A stretch of DNA of 64,000 bases from Chersky-299 sp963749535 (GTDB lineage Bacteria > Actinomycetota > Thermoleophilia > RBG-16-64-13). Below are positions 43,709-52,260 of this stretch, piece by piece. The stretch lies in assembly GCA_963749535.1 (NCBI GenBank), contig CAVVNF010000014.1:1-64000 (forward strand), in the 5' to 3' direction. The position numbers were made by a program, and so were the translations under genes. The notes under the pieces were generated by a model that saw only the letters and a list, made by a program, of their open reading frames with translations, searched no databases and was not told the DNA's origin. Each line of letters begins with the position of its first letter. Within the stretch, counting starts at the first letter, position 1.

Positions 43709-45674
43709 GGATAGGAGTCTTCGTCTGCCACTGCGGCAGCAACATCGCGGCCACCGTGGATGTGGAACCCATCGCCAAGAAGGCGCTGGAGTTGAAGGAT
43801 GTCGTCCACGCGGAAGACATCATGTACACGTGTGCGGAACCCGGCCAGGCCGCCATCCAGCAGGCCATCAGGGACAAGAAGCTCGACCGCGTGGTCGTGG
43901 CGGCATGCTCGCCGCACATGCACGAGGTGACCTTCCGCGCGCTGCGTGGACAAGGCGCGGCCTCAACCCCTACCTGTTCGAGATGGCCAACATCCGCGAG
44001 CACTGCTCCTGGATCCACACCGACATCGCCGTCGGCCACCGACAAGGCCTGGGACATCATCAAGATGGCCGTGGCCAAGGCCCGCCAGCTCGAGCCGCTC
44101 TACGCCAACGAGGTGGAGGTCAACAAGAGCGTGCTGGTCATCGGCGGAGGCGTCGCCGGCATCCAGGCCGCACTCGACCTGGCCGACGCCGGCCTCAAGG
44201 TCGACCATCGTCGAGAAGCAGACCACCATCGGTGGGGACATGGCCAAGCTCGACAAGACTTTCCCCACTATCGACTGCTCCGCGTGCATCCTCACGCCGC
44301 GCATGGTCGACTGCGCCCAGCACGAGAACATCGAGCTCATGGCCTACTGCGAGGTGGACAAGGTCCAGGGCTACGTGGGCAACTTCACCGTGGACATCCG
44401 CAAGAAGGCCTCCATGGTCGACTGGACCAAGTGCATCGGCTGCGAGATCTGCGTGCAGAAATGCCCGGCCAAAGCCCCCGACGAGTTCAACGTGGGGCTG
44501 GAGCCGACCAAGGCCATCTACATCCCGTTCCCGCAGGCGGTGCCCAAGCGGGCTGCCATCCAGGTCGACTACTGCCGCTGGTTCACCCAGGGCAAGTGCC
44601 GGGTGTGCGAGCGGGTCTGCCCCGCCGACGCCATCGACTACGAGCAGAAGGAAGAGATCGTCCAGAAGGAGTTCGGCGCCGTGGTGGTCGCCACCGGGCT
44701 CGACGTCTTCGCCTGGGAAGAGCGCTATCACGAGTACGGTTCCGGCAAGATCAAGGACGTCATCTCCGGGCTGCAGTACGAGCGGATGCTCAATGCCTCC
44801 GGCCCCTACGGCGGCCACGTGCACCGGCTCTCCAACGGCGAGGATCCCAAGACGGTGGTCTTCATCCAGTGCGTGGGCTCCCGCGACGAGTCCGTCGGCC
44901 GGCCGTACTGCTCCAGCGTGTGCTGCATGTACACGGCGAAGCAGGCGCTGCTACCAAAGACCACTGCGGCATGGACACCGAGGTCTACGTCTTCTATATC
45001 GACATCCGCGCCACGGGCAAGGGCTACGAGGAGTTCATCAAGCGCGTGCAGACCGAGTTCGGCGTCAAGTACGTCCGGGGCCGCGTCTCGCAAGATCGTA
45101 CGAGGAGAACGGCAAGGTCATGGTGCGGGGCTCCGACACCCTGCTGGGCCAGCAGGTGGAGATCGCCGCCGACCTGGTGGTTCTCGCGAGCGGCATCACC
45201 GGCTCCGCCGGCGCGGTCGAGCTGGCCCAGATGCTGAACATCTCCTACGACGAGTTCGGCTTCTTCAAGGAAGGCCATCCGAAGCTGCGCCCGGTAGAGA
45301 CCAACACCGCCGGCGTGTTCCTGGCCGGCGCGTGCCAGGCTCCCAAGGACATCCCGGCCACGGTGGCGCAGGCCTCCGGCACCGCGTCCAAGGTCATCGG
45401 TCTGCTGGCGAAGGACAAGCTCAAGACCAGTCCCATGATCGCGGTGGTGACTCAGAAGAACTGCGTGTCCTGTTGGAAGTGCATCGACGTCTGCCCGTTC
45501 AGCGCACCCGAGCGGCAAGAGCTGCGCAACGGTGACACGAAGAGCCACGTCATCGAGACCGTGTGCCAGGGCTGCGGCGTCTGCGTGGCTACCTGCCCGG
45601 TCAACTGCATCTCGCTGAAGGGCTTCACTACCGACGCCCTCCTCGACCAGATGGAAGAAGTCCTCCAATCATAG
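43705..45674 (+). CDS. hdrA: Heterodisulfide reductase-like subunit A (frameshifted)
   Basis: About 650 residues: MRIGVFVCHCGSNIAATVDV, then VVVAACSPHMHEVTFRALRG, FAD motif VLVIGGGVAGIQAALDLADA, VEKQTTIGGDMAKLDKTFPT, ferredoxin motif KCIGCEICVQKCPAKAPDEF, FIQCVGSRDESVGRPYCS, and C-terminal clusters NCVSCWKCIDVCPFSAPE and CQGCGVCVATCPVNC. HdrA bifurcates or confurcates electrons at FAD. About seven frame breaks between 43,945 and 45,105 interrupt it; most resolve as +1 C or G. From 45,110 on it is clean. The C-terminal twin cluster is as in HdrA of Flx-linked systems. Confidence 0.92.
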
Positions 45675-45687
45675 AAAGGCGGTGAAG

Positions 45688-46200
45688 ATGGCCGAAGCAA
45701 CGACATCAAACTAGCGACCGGCACCGCCCCTGGCGCCGGCTCGAGCGCCGCCCCAGGCGACCGCCCGAGCTGCCGCGGCCGAGCCGGCCGCCGCCCGCGA
45801 AGTCAAGATCATCGGCATAGTCTGCAACTGGTGCAGCTACGCCGGTGCCGACACAGCCGGCGTGGGGCGGTTCCGCCAACCGGTCAATCTGCGCCTGCTG
45901 CGGGTTCCATGCACCGGGCGCATCGACCCGCTCTTCGCCCTCAAGGCGTTCGAGAAGGGTGCGGACGGCGTGCTCATCAGCGGCTGCCACCCCGGCGACT
46001 GCCACTACTCCGAAGGCAACTACTACGCCCGGCGCAAGTTCGAGCTGCTCGAGCGGATGGTCCACTACCTGGGCATCCCCAAAGAGCGCTTCAAGTGGAC
46101 CTGGGTCTCGGCTTCCGAGGGCCAGCGCTGGCAAAAAGTGGTCACCGAATTCGTGAACGGCGTGCAGGCGCTCGGTCCCCGCGAAGGGAGGGCCCTGTGA
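45688..46200 (+). CDS. MvhD/FlxD-like iron-sulfur protein (frameshifted)
   Basis: After a start at ATG 45688 and an Ala/Pro-rich N-terminus comes the MvhD core: VKIIGIVCNWCSYAGADTAG, LRLLRVPCTGRIDPLF, ADGVLISGCHPGDCHYSEGN and YYARRKFELLERMVHYLGIP. This small 2Fe-2S protein carries electrons between HdrA and its electron-supplying partner. Two frame breaks lie near 45,703 and 45,858. The stop overlaps the next start (GTGA). The Ala/Pro-rich leader of about 30 residues is not typical and may be partly misread. Confidence 0.85.
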
Positions 46201-47168
46201 GCCGGCAAGACCATATCCAGGAGCTGGCGAAGGCCGCCCTCGCCGACGGGCCGGGTGGACTACGTGATCGGCTGGAAGAGCGGCTTCAACAACTTCGAGG
46301 TGGTGCCGGCGTTCGTCAAGGACCCGGCGGAGGTCGGACCAACTGCTCTGGAACCCGCTCTGCGCCCACAACCTCACCACCTTCCTCAAGCGCAAGATGC
46401 CCGACCCGCCGGATGCCAAGATCGGCATCTGCGTGAAGGGCTGCGATAGCCGCACGCTGGTGGCTCTGCTCCAGGAAGAGCTGGTGGACAAAAGCAAGCT
46501 GTACGTGATCGGCGTGCCCTGCGACGGCATCGTCGACCGGCGCAAGCTGGAGAAGGAGTTCGCGGACGAGATCGTGGACGCGGTCTTCTCGCGACGGCAC
46601 GGTGAAGCTCACCACCCGGAAAGGCGAGAGCAAGGATTTAGCGAAAGAATCCGTCCTGCTCGACGTCTGCAAGACGTGCCGCTACCCCAACCCGGTGTAC
46701 GCGGACGACATGGCCGGCGACAAGGTCGCCGAGCCCGACTACAAGCACAGCGTGCCCGACTGGAGCGACATCGCCGACTACGAGGCCCTCTCCGACGACG
46801 AGCGCCAGGCTTTGCTCGAGAAGATCTACGCCACGTGCATCCGCTGCTTCGCGTGCATCAACGTATGCCCGGTGTGCTACTGCTGGGACCAGTGCGTGAA
46901 CCGCGCGCGGCAGCCGGAACTGGTCACGCAGAAGGTGGGCGCCAAAGAGAACCTCATGTTCCAGATGGTGCACATGTTCCACGTCGCCGGCCGTTGCCCG
47001 TCGTGCGGTGCGTGCGACCGGGCCTGTCCGGTGGAGATACCGCTGGCCATGCTCCATCGCAAGATGAACAAGGAGATCTACGAGATGTTCGGCTTCGAGC
47101 CCGGCACCAAGCTCGACGAGAAGCCCGTGTTCCAGGTGTTCAAGATCGAAGACCATTTCGGCGACTAG
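46197..47168 (+). CDS. FlxC-like Fe-S protein, FrhB/ferredoxin type (frameshifted)
   Basis: Starts at GTG 46197 (SRQDHIQELAKAALADGPG). The N-terminal half has the F420-hydrogenase beta type blocks IGICVKGCDSRTLVALLQEE and LYVIGVPCDGIVDRRKLEKE. The C-terminal half has VCKTCRYPNPVYADD, ATCIRCFACINVCPVCYCWD and CPSCGACDRACPVEI, that is two regular 4Fe-4S motifs. Three +1 insertions (near 46,255, 46,334 and 46,592) break it. By position it matches FlxC, an iron-sulfur subunit linking FlxA/FlxB to HdrA. Confidence 0.82.
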
Positions 47169-47180
47169 GGAGGAGGGACG

Positions 47181-48386
47181 ATGGCGATCAAATTCTTGGA
47201 GCAAGATCAGCTGGCGGCCTTCCTGGGCTATCTGGCCGAGAAGGCTCGCGTCGTGGTGCCGGTCAAGGAGCAGGGCGTCGTGGCGTTCACGCCGTGGACG
47301 CCGGGTATGGATGTGGAATTGGACGTGCTGCTGGCAAAGCAGTCGCCCAAGGAGTTCGTGTTCCGGCAGACCGAGACCTACCTCAAGTTCGACTATCACA
47401 TGGAGGCTCCGGGACCGGCCAGCCGGCGGTGAGCGAGGCCGCCGGCGCCGAAGGCGTGACGACCGGCACCGAGGGCGCGACGGCTGGTACCCGCGACGGC
47501 CGAGCCGGCAATCCCCTACGAGACGGTGGATGTAGAGCCCGTCGTCGAAGCGGTGGACCAGGTGATCTTCGGCCTGCGGCCGTGCGACGCCCGCGGCTTC
47601 GTCCAGATGGACAACGTGTTCGGGGGTTACGGAGGGTTCTACTTCGATCCGCTGTACAACGCCAAGCGCGAGGCCACGACGCTGCTCGCCGTGACGTGCC
47701 GCGACCCGCGCTCTACCTGCTTCTGCACGGCCATCGGCGGCAGCCCGGCCGGCACCGAAGGCGTGGACGCGCTGTTCACCCAGGTGGAAGGCGGTTTCAC
47801 CGCCGAGGCACTGACGCCCAAAGGCGAGGAAGTCCTGGCCTATCCGGGCTTCACAAGCGCGTCCGACGCGCAGGAAGCGGAGGACGCGAAGGTCAAGGAG
47901 TCGGCGCTGGCCCGGATGGACATGCCGTTCACCCTCGCCGGCATCCGCGACAACCTCAAGGCCAACTTCGAGGGCCAAGGCTGGCACGACCTGTGCATGC
48001 GTTGCATCTCCTGCGGCACCTGCACGTATGTCTGCCCCAACTGCTACTGCTTCAGCGTCAACGACGAGCTGGTCGAGAGCCGGGGCGAGCGCTACCGGGT
48101 GTGGGACAACTGCTTCAATCCGCTCTACACCGAGGAGACCTCCGGCCACAACCCGCGGATGGCCAAGTCCAACCGCTTCCGCAACCGCTTCAGCCACAAG
48201 TTCTGGTACTACCCGGACAAATACGACAGCCTGCTGTGCTCCGGCTGCGGACGCTGCGTCTCTCATTGCCCCACGCGGATCGACATCCGTGAGGTGCTCC
48301 GGGTGATGGGCTCGCCGGCGCGCGGCCCGAGCGGCCGCTCCACGGACGCGGCCGTGCCTCAGACCGCGGAAGGGAAGGAGGCGTAG
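47181..48386 (+). CDS. FlxB-like 4Fe-4S dicluster subunit (frameshifted)
   Basis: From ATG 47181: KFLEQDQLAAFLGYLAEKAR; then after breaks near 47,412 and 47,490, DVEPVVEAVDQVIFGLRPCD, ARGFVQMDNVFGGYGGFYFD, CMRCISCGTCTYVCPNCYCF, and CSGCGRCVSHCPTRIDIREV. This is the sulfhydrogenase-beta/RnfC-like iron-sulfur subunit that accepts electrons from the FAD/NAD subunit. Between the breaks lies an Ala/Thr/Glu-rich linker (AGAEGVTTGTEGATAGT). It is 12 nt behind FlxC and abuts FlxA. Confidence 0.85.
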
Positions 48387-49294
48387 ATGGCTGACAACGG
48401 CAAGACCCGTCTCACCTCCGCCGACGTCGTCGCCGGGCGCGAGCACCGCGCGGGCCGGCAAGCTCGGCGGCAACCCGTACCTGCCCGAAGTGGCCACGGT
48501 CGTCCGGATCATCCAGGAGACGCCCAACATCAAGACCTTCCGCATGCGCTTCGCCGATCCCCAGGTGCAGGAGAGCTTCACCTTCCTGCCCGGGCAGGTG
48601 GGGCAGTTCGGCGTCTTCGGCGTGGGCGAGGCGACCTTCGCCATCACCTCCAAACCGTCAGAGAAGGAGTTCATCCAGTTCTCGGTGATGAAGGCCGGCG
48701 AGGTCACCTCCGCCATCCACAACCTCTCCGAGGGCGACAAGGTGGGCATCCGCGCCCCCATGGGCTGCGGCTTCCCGGTGGAGGCGTGGAAGGGCAAGAA
48801 GATCCTCTACGTCATGGGCGGCATCGGCTCGGCGGCCCTCAAGGCCACCATCGAGTACACGCTGGAGCATCGCGCCGACTACGCGGGCATCTCCATCCTC
48901 TACGGCGCGACGGCGCCGGATAACTTCACCTACCAGTACGACATCGACGAGTGGCAGAAGCGCAGCGACATCGACCTCACGCTCACCATCGACCGCGAGT
49001 GCGACGGCTGGCAGTGCGACGTGGGCCTGGTGCCGCACGTGCTCGAGCGCATGAACCCGAATCCCGACAACACCATCGCCATCACCTGCGGTCCGCCGAT
49101 CATGATCAAGTTCGCGCTGGCGAGCTTCAGGAAGCTGGGCTTCACGCGACGAGCAGACCTACACGACGCTGGAGAAACGCATGAAATGCGGCATCGGCAT
49201 CTGCGGCCGCTGCAACGTCGGGCCGAAGTACGTCTGTGTGGACGGGCCGGTGTTCTCGCTGGCCGAGCTGGGGGAGCTGCCGGACGAGCTGTAG
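48387..49294 (+). CDS. FlxA-like FAD/NAD(P)H oxidoreductase subunit (frameshifted)
   Basis: Ferredoxin-NADP reductase fold: NIKTFRMRFADPQVQESFTF, FLPGQVGQFGVFGVGEATFA (FAD), KILYVMGGIGSAALKATIEY (NAD), and a 2Fe-2S motif KCGIGICGRCNVGPKYVC at the C-terminus, as in PyrK and sulfhydrogenase gamma subunits. It oxidises NADH for the Hdr complex or reduces NAD. Two +1 insertions (near 48,455 and 49,148) break it; the second separates the 2Fe-2S domain. The true stop is TAG 49292-49294. Last gene of the operon. Confidence 0.9.
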
Positions 49295-49318
49295 CGAGAC
49301 GGCCGAACCAGACCTGAG

Positions 49319-49333
49319 GGGCGCGAAGCGCCC
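49319..49333 (+). terminator. Hairpin after flxA
   Basis: GGGCGC, loop GAA, GCGCCC, followed by GACAAAACC. A compact 6-bp GC stem 25 nt after the last stop of the hdr-flx operon. Confidence 0.5.
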
Positions 49334-49349
49334 GACAAAACCTGGAAAC

Positions 49350-49402
49350 GCTTTGGACAAGATCTTGTGTTGTTTCTTCTGGGGGCGCCGAAAGGCGCCC
49401 CC
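49350..49402 (+). repeat. Hairpin repeat, copy 1 (GAAA tetraloop)
   Basis: The sequence GCTTTGGACAAGATCTTGT, a T-rich run, then a perfect 9-bp stem GGGGGCGCC/GGCGCCCCC around GAAA. The same order (GCTTTGG, CAA, CTTGT, TTTCT, GGCGCC-GAAA-GGCGC) recurs at 51,815-51,859. Both copies border the toxin-antitoxin patch. Confidence 0.65.
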
Positions 49403-49426
49403 TCCCCATCTTGATCCGCCAACTCC

Positions 49427-49452
49427 GAGGTGCATCAATTATGATACACCTC
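49427..49452 (+). promoter_or_regulatory. 26-bp inverted repeat at the start of a HigB-like toxin
   Basis: GAGGTGCATCA and TGATACACCTC form 11-nt arms with one mismatch around ATTA. The toxin start codon (49441) lies inside the palindrome. Such symmetry is expected for a HigA-type autoregulatory operator. Confidence 0.5.
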
Positions 49453-49689
49453 GCCCATGAGCAGACGGCCCAGTACGGGTGGCCTCTCGGAATGCCGCTC
49501 GTCCGCAAGATCGAGCCCGGGTTGTGGGAGGTTCGGTCTGATTTGGCAAGCGGGATCCCGCGGGTGTTATTCACGGTCGAGGGTGGAACGTTAGTTCTGT
49601 TGCACGGATTCACAAAGAAATCGCAGAAGATGCCAGCGGTCGAGCTGAAGACGGCCCGGCAAAGGCTCGCTGGCCTGCGAGAGGAGTGA
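49441..49689 (+). CDS. HigB/Gp49-like toxin, short at the N-terminus
   Basis: An 82-residue protein: QYGWPLGMPLVRKIEPGLWE, then RVLFTVEGGTLVLLHGFTKK, then SQKMPAVELKTARQRLAG. These are the core motifs of phage Gp49-like/HigB mRNA interferases, normally about 110-120 residues. The usual first ~30 residues are missing; upstream in frame there is only LIRQLRGAS before unrelated repeat DNA. It overlaps an operator-like palindrome and stops 5 nt before the antitoxin start, so a toxin-antitoxin pair is clear. Whether this short toxin is active is doubtful. Confidence 0.78.
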   Translation: MIHLAHEQTAQYGWPLGMPLVRKIEPGLWEVRSDLASGIPRVLFTVEGGTLVLLHGFTKKSQKMPAVELKTARQRLAGLREE

Positions 49690-49694
49690 TTGGG

Positions 49695-49979
49695 ATGAAG
49701 AAAGCACGCATCGGAGGCGACTTCGACGACTTCTTGAGTGACGAGGGCCTTCTTGACGACGCGGAGGCAGTTGCCGCCAAGCGCGTGATCGCCTTCCAGA
49801 TCTCGCAAGAAATGGAGCGGTGCAATCTCAGCAAGTCGGAGATGGCCCACCGGATGCGAACTAGCAGACCAGCCCTTGATCGTCTTCTTGACCCCACGAA
49901 TCCGTCGGTTACGCTCTCTACTCTGGAGCGCGCAGCAACAGCGGTGGGCAAGCGACTCAAGATCGAACTCTCGGCTTAG
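49695..49979 (+). CDS. XRE-family antitoxin (HigA-like)
   Basis: A 94-residue protein: MKKARIGGDFDDFLSDEGLL, a central helix, then the HTH NLSKSEMAHRMRTSRPALDR and LSTLERAATAVGKRLKIEL. This is the usual antitoxin of Gp49-like toxins. ATG 49695 has GAGGAG at 8 nt and directly follows the toxin stop. It likely neutralises the toxin and binds the palindrome at 49,427-49,452. Intact. Confidence 0.88.
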   Translation: MKKARIGGDFDDFLSDEGLLDDAEAVAAKRVIAFQISQEMERCNLSKSEMAHRMRTSRPALDRLLDPTNPSVTLSTLERAATAVGKRLKIELSA

Positions 49980-50123
49980 CGGGGACTCACCTCTGCGGGA
50001 GTCGCGTGCGGATCCACGCAAAGACGGGGGCCATCTTGGTCGCCAGTCTCCAGCCGAAGCCGCATCTCGTCCGAACGCGCTTCCGCGAGAATCGGCCAAG
50101 CCCCATCCCTTCCACCATAACGC

Positions 50124-50150
50124 TTGACGTATAACGCTACACGTTATAGG
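50124..50150 (+). promoter_or_regulatory. Promoter with overlapping operator of the second higBA pair
   Basis: TTGACG (50124-50129) and TATAGG (50145-50150) flank a perfect inverted repeat, TATAACG-CTACA-CGTTATA (50130-50148). A repressor bound there would block the promoter, as expected for HigA autoregulation. It lies 11 nt before the GTG of higB. Confidence 0.7.
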
Positions 50151-50158
50151 ATCACTGC

Positions 50159-50440
50159 GTGATCAAGTCGGTCGCCGACGCCGAGACCGAAAAGGTGTTC
50201 CGGCGGGAGTTCTCGCAGAGGCTAGCGGGCGACATCCAATCGATCGCATTGCGCAAGCTGCGAATGTTGAACAGCGCGCAGACGGTCAACGACCTTCGCA
50301 GTCCTCCTGCCAACCGGCTTGAGAAGTTGAGCTGACGGCGCGAAGGCCACTACAGCATCCGTATCAACGACCAATGGCGGGTATGTTTCGCGTGGCGCGA
50401 CGGCGACGCATACGACGTCGAGATCGTCGACTACCACTGA
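50159..50440 (+). pseudogene. higB: HigB/RelE-type toxin with an in-frame TGA
   Basis: Reading from GTG 50159 gives SVADAETEKVFRREFSQRLA, then LRSPPANRLEKLS, a TGA at 50333-50335, then RREGHYSIRINDQWRVCFAW, ending DVEIVDYH at 50440. The family has Gly at or near the stop position (LxxLxGxRxGxYSIRIN), so GGA to TGA by one G-to-T change explains it. Frame and length (93 residues) are otherwise normal. The catalytic end lies behind the stop, so the toxin should be dead. The antitoxin gene that follows is intact and keeps its operator. Confidence 0.85.
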
Positions 50441-50444
50441 AAGC

Positions 50445-50759
50445 ATGGTGATCATGGCCACAAACAAACTCGCGCCGGTCCACCCGGGCGAAGTGCTCTT
50501 GGAGGAGTTCCTCAAACCGTTCGAGCTCAGCCAGAACCGGCTCGCGATCAGCATCGGCGTACCCCCGCGTCGCATCAACGAGATCGTTCTGGGCAAGCGT
50601 CGTGTGACGGCCGACACTGCGCTTCGGCTCGGGCGCTATTTCGACACTAAGCCGCAGTTCTGGCTTGGGCTCCAGGCGGACTACGATCTCGACGTGGCGG
50701 CGGACGCGCTCGGGGAACGCTTGGACCTTGAGGTCCGGACACGGGCCGTAGCGAACTAG
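50445..50759 (+). CDS. higA: HigA-type antitoxin
   Basis: A 104-residue HTH protein: LAPVHPGEVLLEEFLKPFEL, SQNRLAISIGVPPRRINEIV, LGKRRVTADTALRLGRYFDT, PQFWLGLQADYDLDVA, the full HigA/VapI signature. ATG 50445 and ATG 50454 are both possible starts. It binds the upstream inverted repeat and blocks HigB. It is now an orphan in effect, because the partner toxin is interrupted. Confidence 0.94.
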   Translation: MVIMATNKLAPVHPGEVLLEEFLKPFELSQNRLAISIGVPPRRINEIVLGKRRVTADTALRLGRYFDTKPQFWLGLQADYDLDVAADALGERLDLEVRTRAVAN

Positions 50760-50915
50760 CTCTCGTCTCTACCACGGTCCGAGAGGACTCGCGGCGCCTG
50801 CTTTGGGGTAGAACGCACGAAAGCGCTCTTGGTCAATCGCAGCTCCAGGCAGAATCGGCACGGTGGCGGTGACCCCCACTTATCAAAGCCTCGTGACTAA
50901 GGAAGAGAAACGGAC

Positions 50916-51314
50916 ATGGAGAAGAGCGGGTCGCAGGAAAGCAAGTCTCCTTCTCAGCTGATAGACGCGAGAATCGAGGAGTTAGGCGACTGGCGGGGCA
51001 ATATGCTCAGCCGGCTCCGTGCCTTAGTCAAGGAAGCCGATCCGGAATTCGTCGAGGAGTGGAAGTGGAGAGGGGTTCCGGCGTGGTATCACGACGGATT
51101 GGTCTGCACAGGCGAGACATACAAGAACGTCGTGAAGATGACCTTCGCCAAAGGGGCGGCTCTGAAGGATCCTTCGGGCCTCTTCAACTCCAGTCTTGAC
51201 GGGAACACGAGGCGTGCCATCGACTTCCACGAGGGCGAGAAGATAGACGAGGAGGCGTTGAAGATTCTCGTTCGCGCCGCCGTGGCTCTGAACAAGTCCA
51301 CAGCCCAGAGCTAA
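50916..51314 (+). CDS. DUF1801-domain protein
   Basis: A 132-residue protein: LIDARIEELGDWRGNMLSRL, then EFVEEWKWRGVPAWYHDGLV, then KNVVKMTFAKGAALKDPSGL and NTRRAIDFHEGEKIDEEALK. This matches the DUF1801 (YdhG-like) fold, whose biochemical role is not settled. It has its own AAGGAAG-like ribosome site and stands alone among toxin-antitoxin remnants. Intact. Confidence 0.85.
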   Translation: MEKSGSQESKSPSQLIDARIEELGDWRGNMLSRLRALVKEADPEFVEEWKWRGVPAWYHDGLVCTGETYKNVVKMTFAKGAALKDPSGLFNSSLDGNTRRAIDFHEGEKIDEEALKILVRAAVALNKSTAQS

Positions 51315-51392
51315 TCCACGGGATGGGGATAGGTCGCATGGCCGGCCTTTCGACGCCTAACAGGCGCATCTAGCGGGTGGCCGGAGGTCGAT

Positions 51393-51696
51393 CAGTGCGA
51401 CGACCGTCACTACGATCCACTACCTCGCCTCAAAAGCGGTAGGTACCGCGGCGGCTGCGGACCACGTGCGCGTGCTCCTGGCGATATTCGACGTGGCGGG
51501 CGTCGACCGGGAAGTCTTGCCTGGTGCCCTCGACACAGGCTTTCCCGACTACGAAGACGCCGCCTTGCACGAGGCGGCGTGCGCGGCTGGCGCGGCCGCC
51601 ATAGTCACCCACAACGGCAAGGACTTCTCACGCTCGCTGCTTCCGGTATCCGATCCGCCAGAGCTGCTGGCGGCCGTGCGGGCTGGCTCAGAATGA
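51393..51696 (+). pseudogene. PIN-domain (VapC-like) toxin remnant lacking its N-terminus
   Basis: The readable part is TTVTTIHYLASKAVGTAAAA, then REVLPGALDTGFPDYEDAAL, then AAAIVTHNGKDFSRSLLPVS. Acidic residues of the PIN active site (DYED, and the D of NGKDF) are present, but the first beta strand with the leading Asp is absent. The frame closes upstream at a TAA near 51,358 without a start. It keeps roughly the C-terminal two thirds. No antitoxin is next to it. Confidence 0.75.
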
Positions 51697-51814
51697 TCGG
51701 CGGCATTCCTGGCCAAGCGGATCAAGCAGGCTCCGAGCCTCGCAGGATAGACTGATCCTGTCATTCTGAAACGAGCTCTAGGCCGTGCCCGAGCGCGGCG
51801 TGAACCACGCGAAG

Positions 51815-51859
51815 GCTTTGGGCAAATCCTTGTCCTTTCTGGAGGCGCCGAAAGGCGCT
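51815..51859 (+). repeat. Hairpin repeat, copy 2 (GAAA tetraloop)
   Basis: GCTTTGGGCAAATCCTTGTCC, TTTCT, then GGCGCC-GAAA-GGCGCT. Same order and hairpin as the copy at 49,350-49,402, with a shorter stem and several changes. The two copies bracket about 2.4 kb of toxin-antitoxin material. Confidence 0.6.
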
Positions 51860-51918
51860 ACCGTTGTCTCTTCCGGCGCCGATGCCGTGTCCGGCGGAAC
51901 CTGTGTTACATTCCGTCA

Positions 51919-52260
51919 ATGAAGATCATCGACAGGCCCTTTTCTCTAGAGGAACTGGAACGCATGGCCGAGAGTGGGTTCGGGAACCTGGTCAAGGCTG
52001 TCGTGGACATCGAACGGGGCATTATGGCAGTCGACGGCGAGCTTCACGCCGACGAAGAGGCACTTCTCCTCGAGCACGGTTCCGAGCAGCGGCATCTGTG
52101 GGGGATCAACATCTACCCCGGCCTACCAAAGGGCGAACGGATCGAGTTTGATTCCATGATCAACATCCGACCTTCCCAGGGCAATCGCTCGCGGGGGGTC
52201 GATGATCCCGTCGTCCGGGACATCATCATCCGCGTGGTGGATGGGCTGATCGGTCCGTGA
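51919..52260 (+). CDS. DUF5674-like conserved hypothetical protein
   Basis: A 113-residue protein: MKIIDRPFSLEELERMAESG, FGNLVKAVVDIERGIMAVDG, LHADEEALLLEHGSEQRHLW and GINIYPGLPKGERIEFDSMI. The layout fits the DUF5674 family as I remember it; function is unknown. It overlaps the following gene by 4 nt, and the pair is likely a conserved two-gene unit, possibly toxin-antitoxin-like because of the setting. Intact. Confidence 0.65.
   Translation: MKIIDRPFSLEELERMAESGFGNLVKAVVDIERGIMAVDGELHADEEALLLEHGSEQRHLWGINIYPGLPKGERIEFDSMINIRPSQGNRSRGVDDPVVRDIIIRVVDGLIGP

Noticed and set aside
43100..49150. Programmed ribosomal frameshifting in the hdr-flx genes
   Set aside because: There are far too many shifts, without slippery sites, and homologues need none. 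Insertion errors explain them better.
50333..50335. TGA read as glycine (recoded genetic code) in higB
   Set aside because: Many intact genes here end with TGA at family-typical positions, for example menG, mqnC and the AOR-linked ferredoxin. A single nonsense change is simpler.
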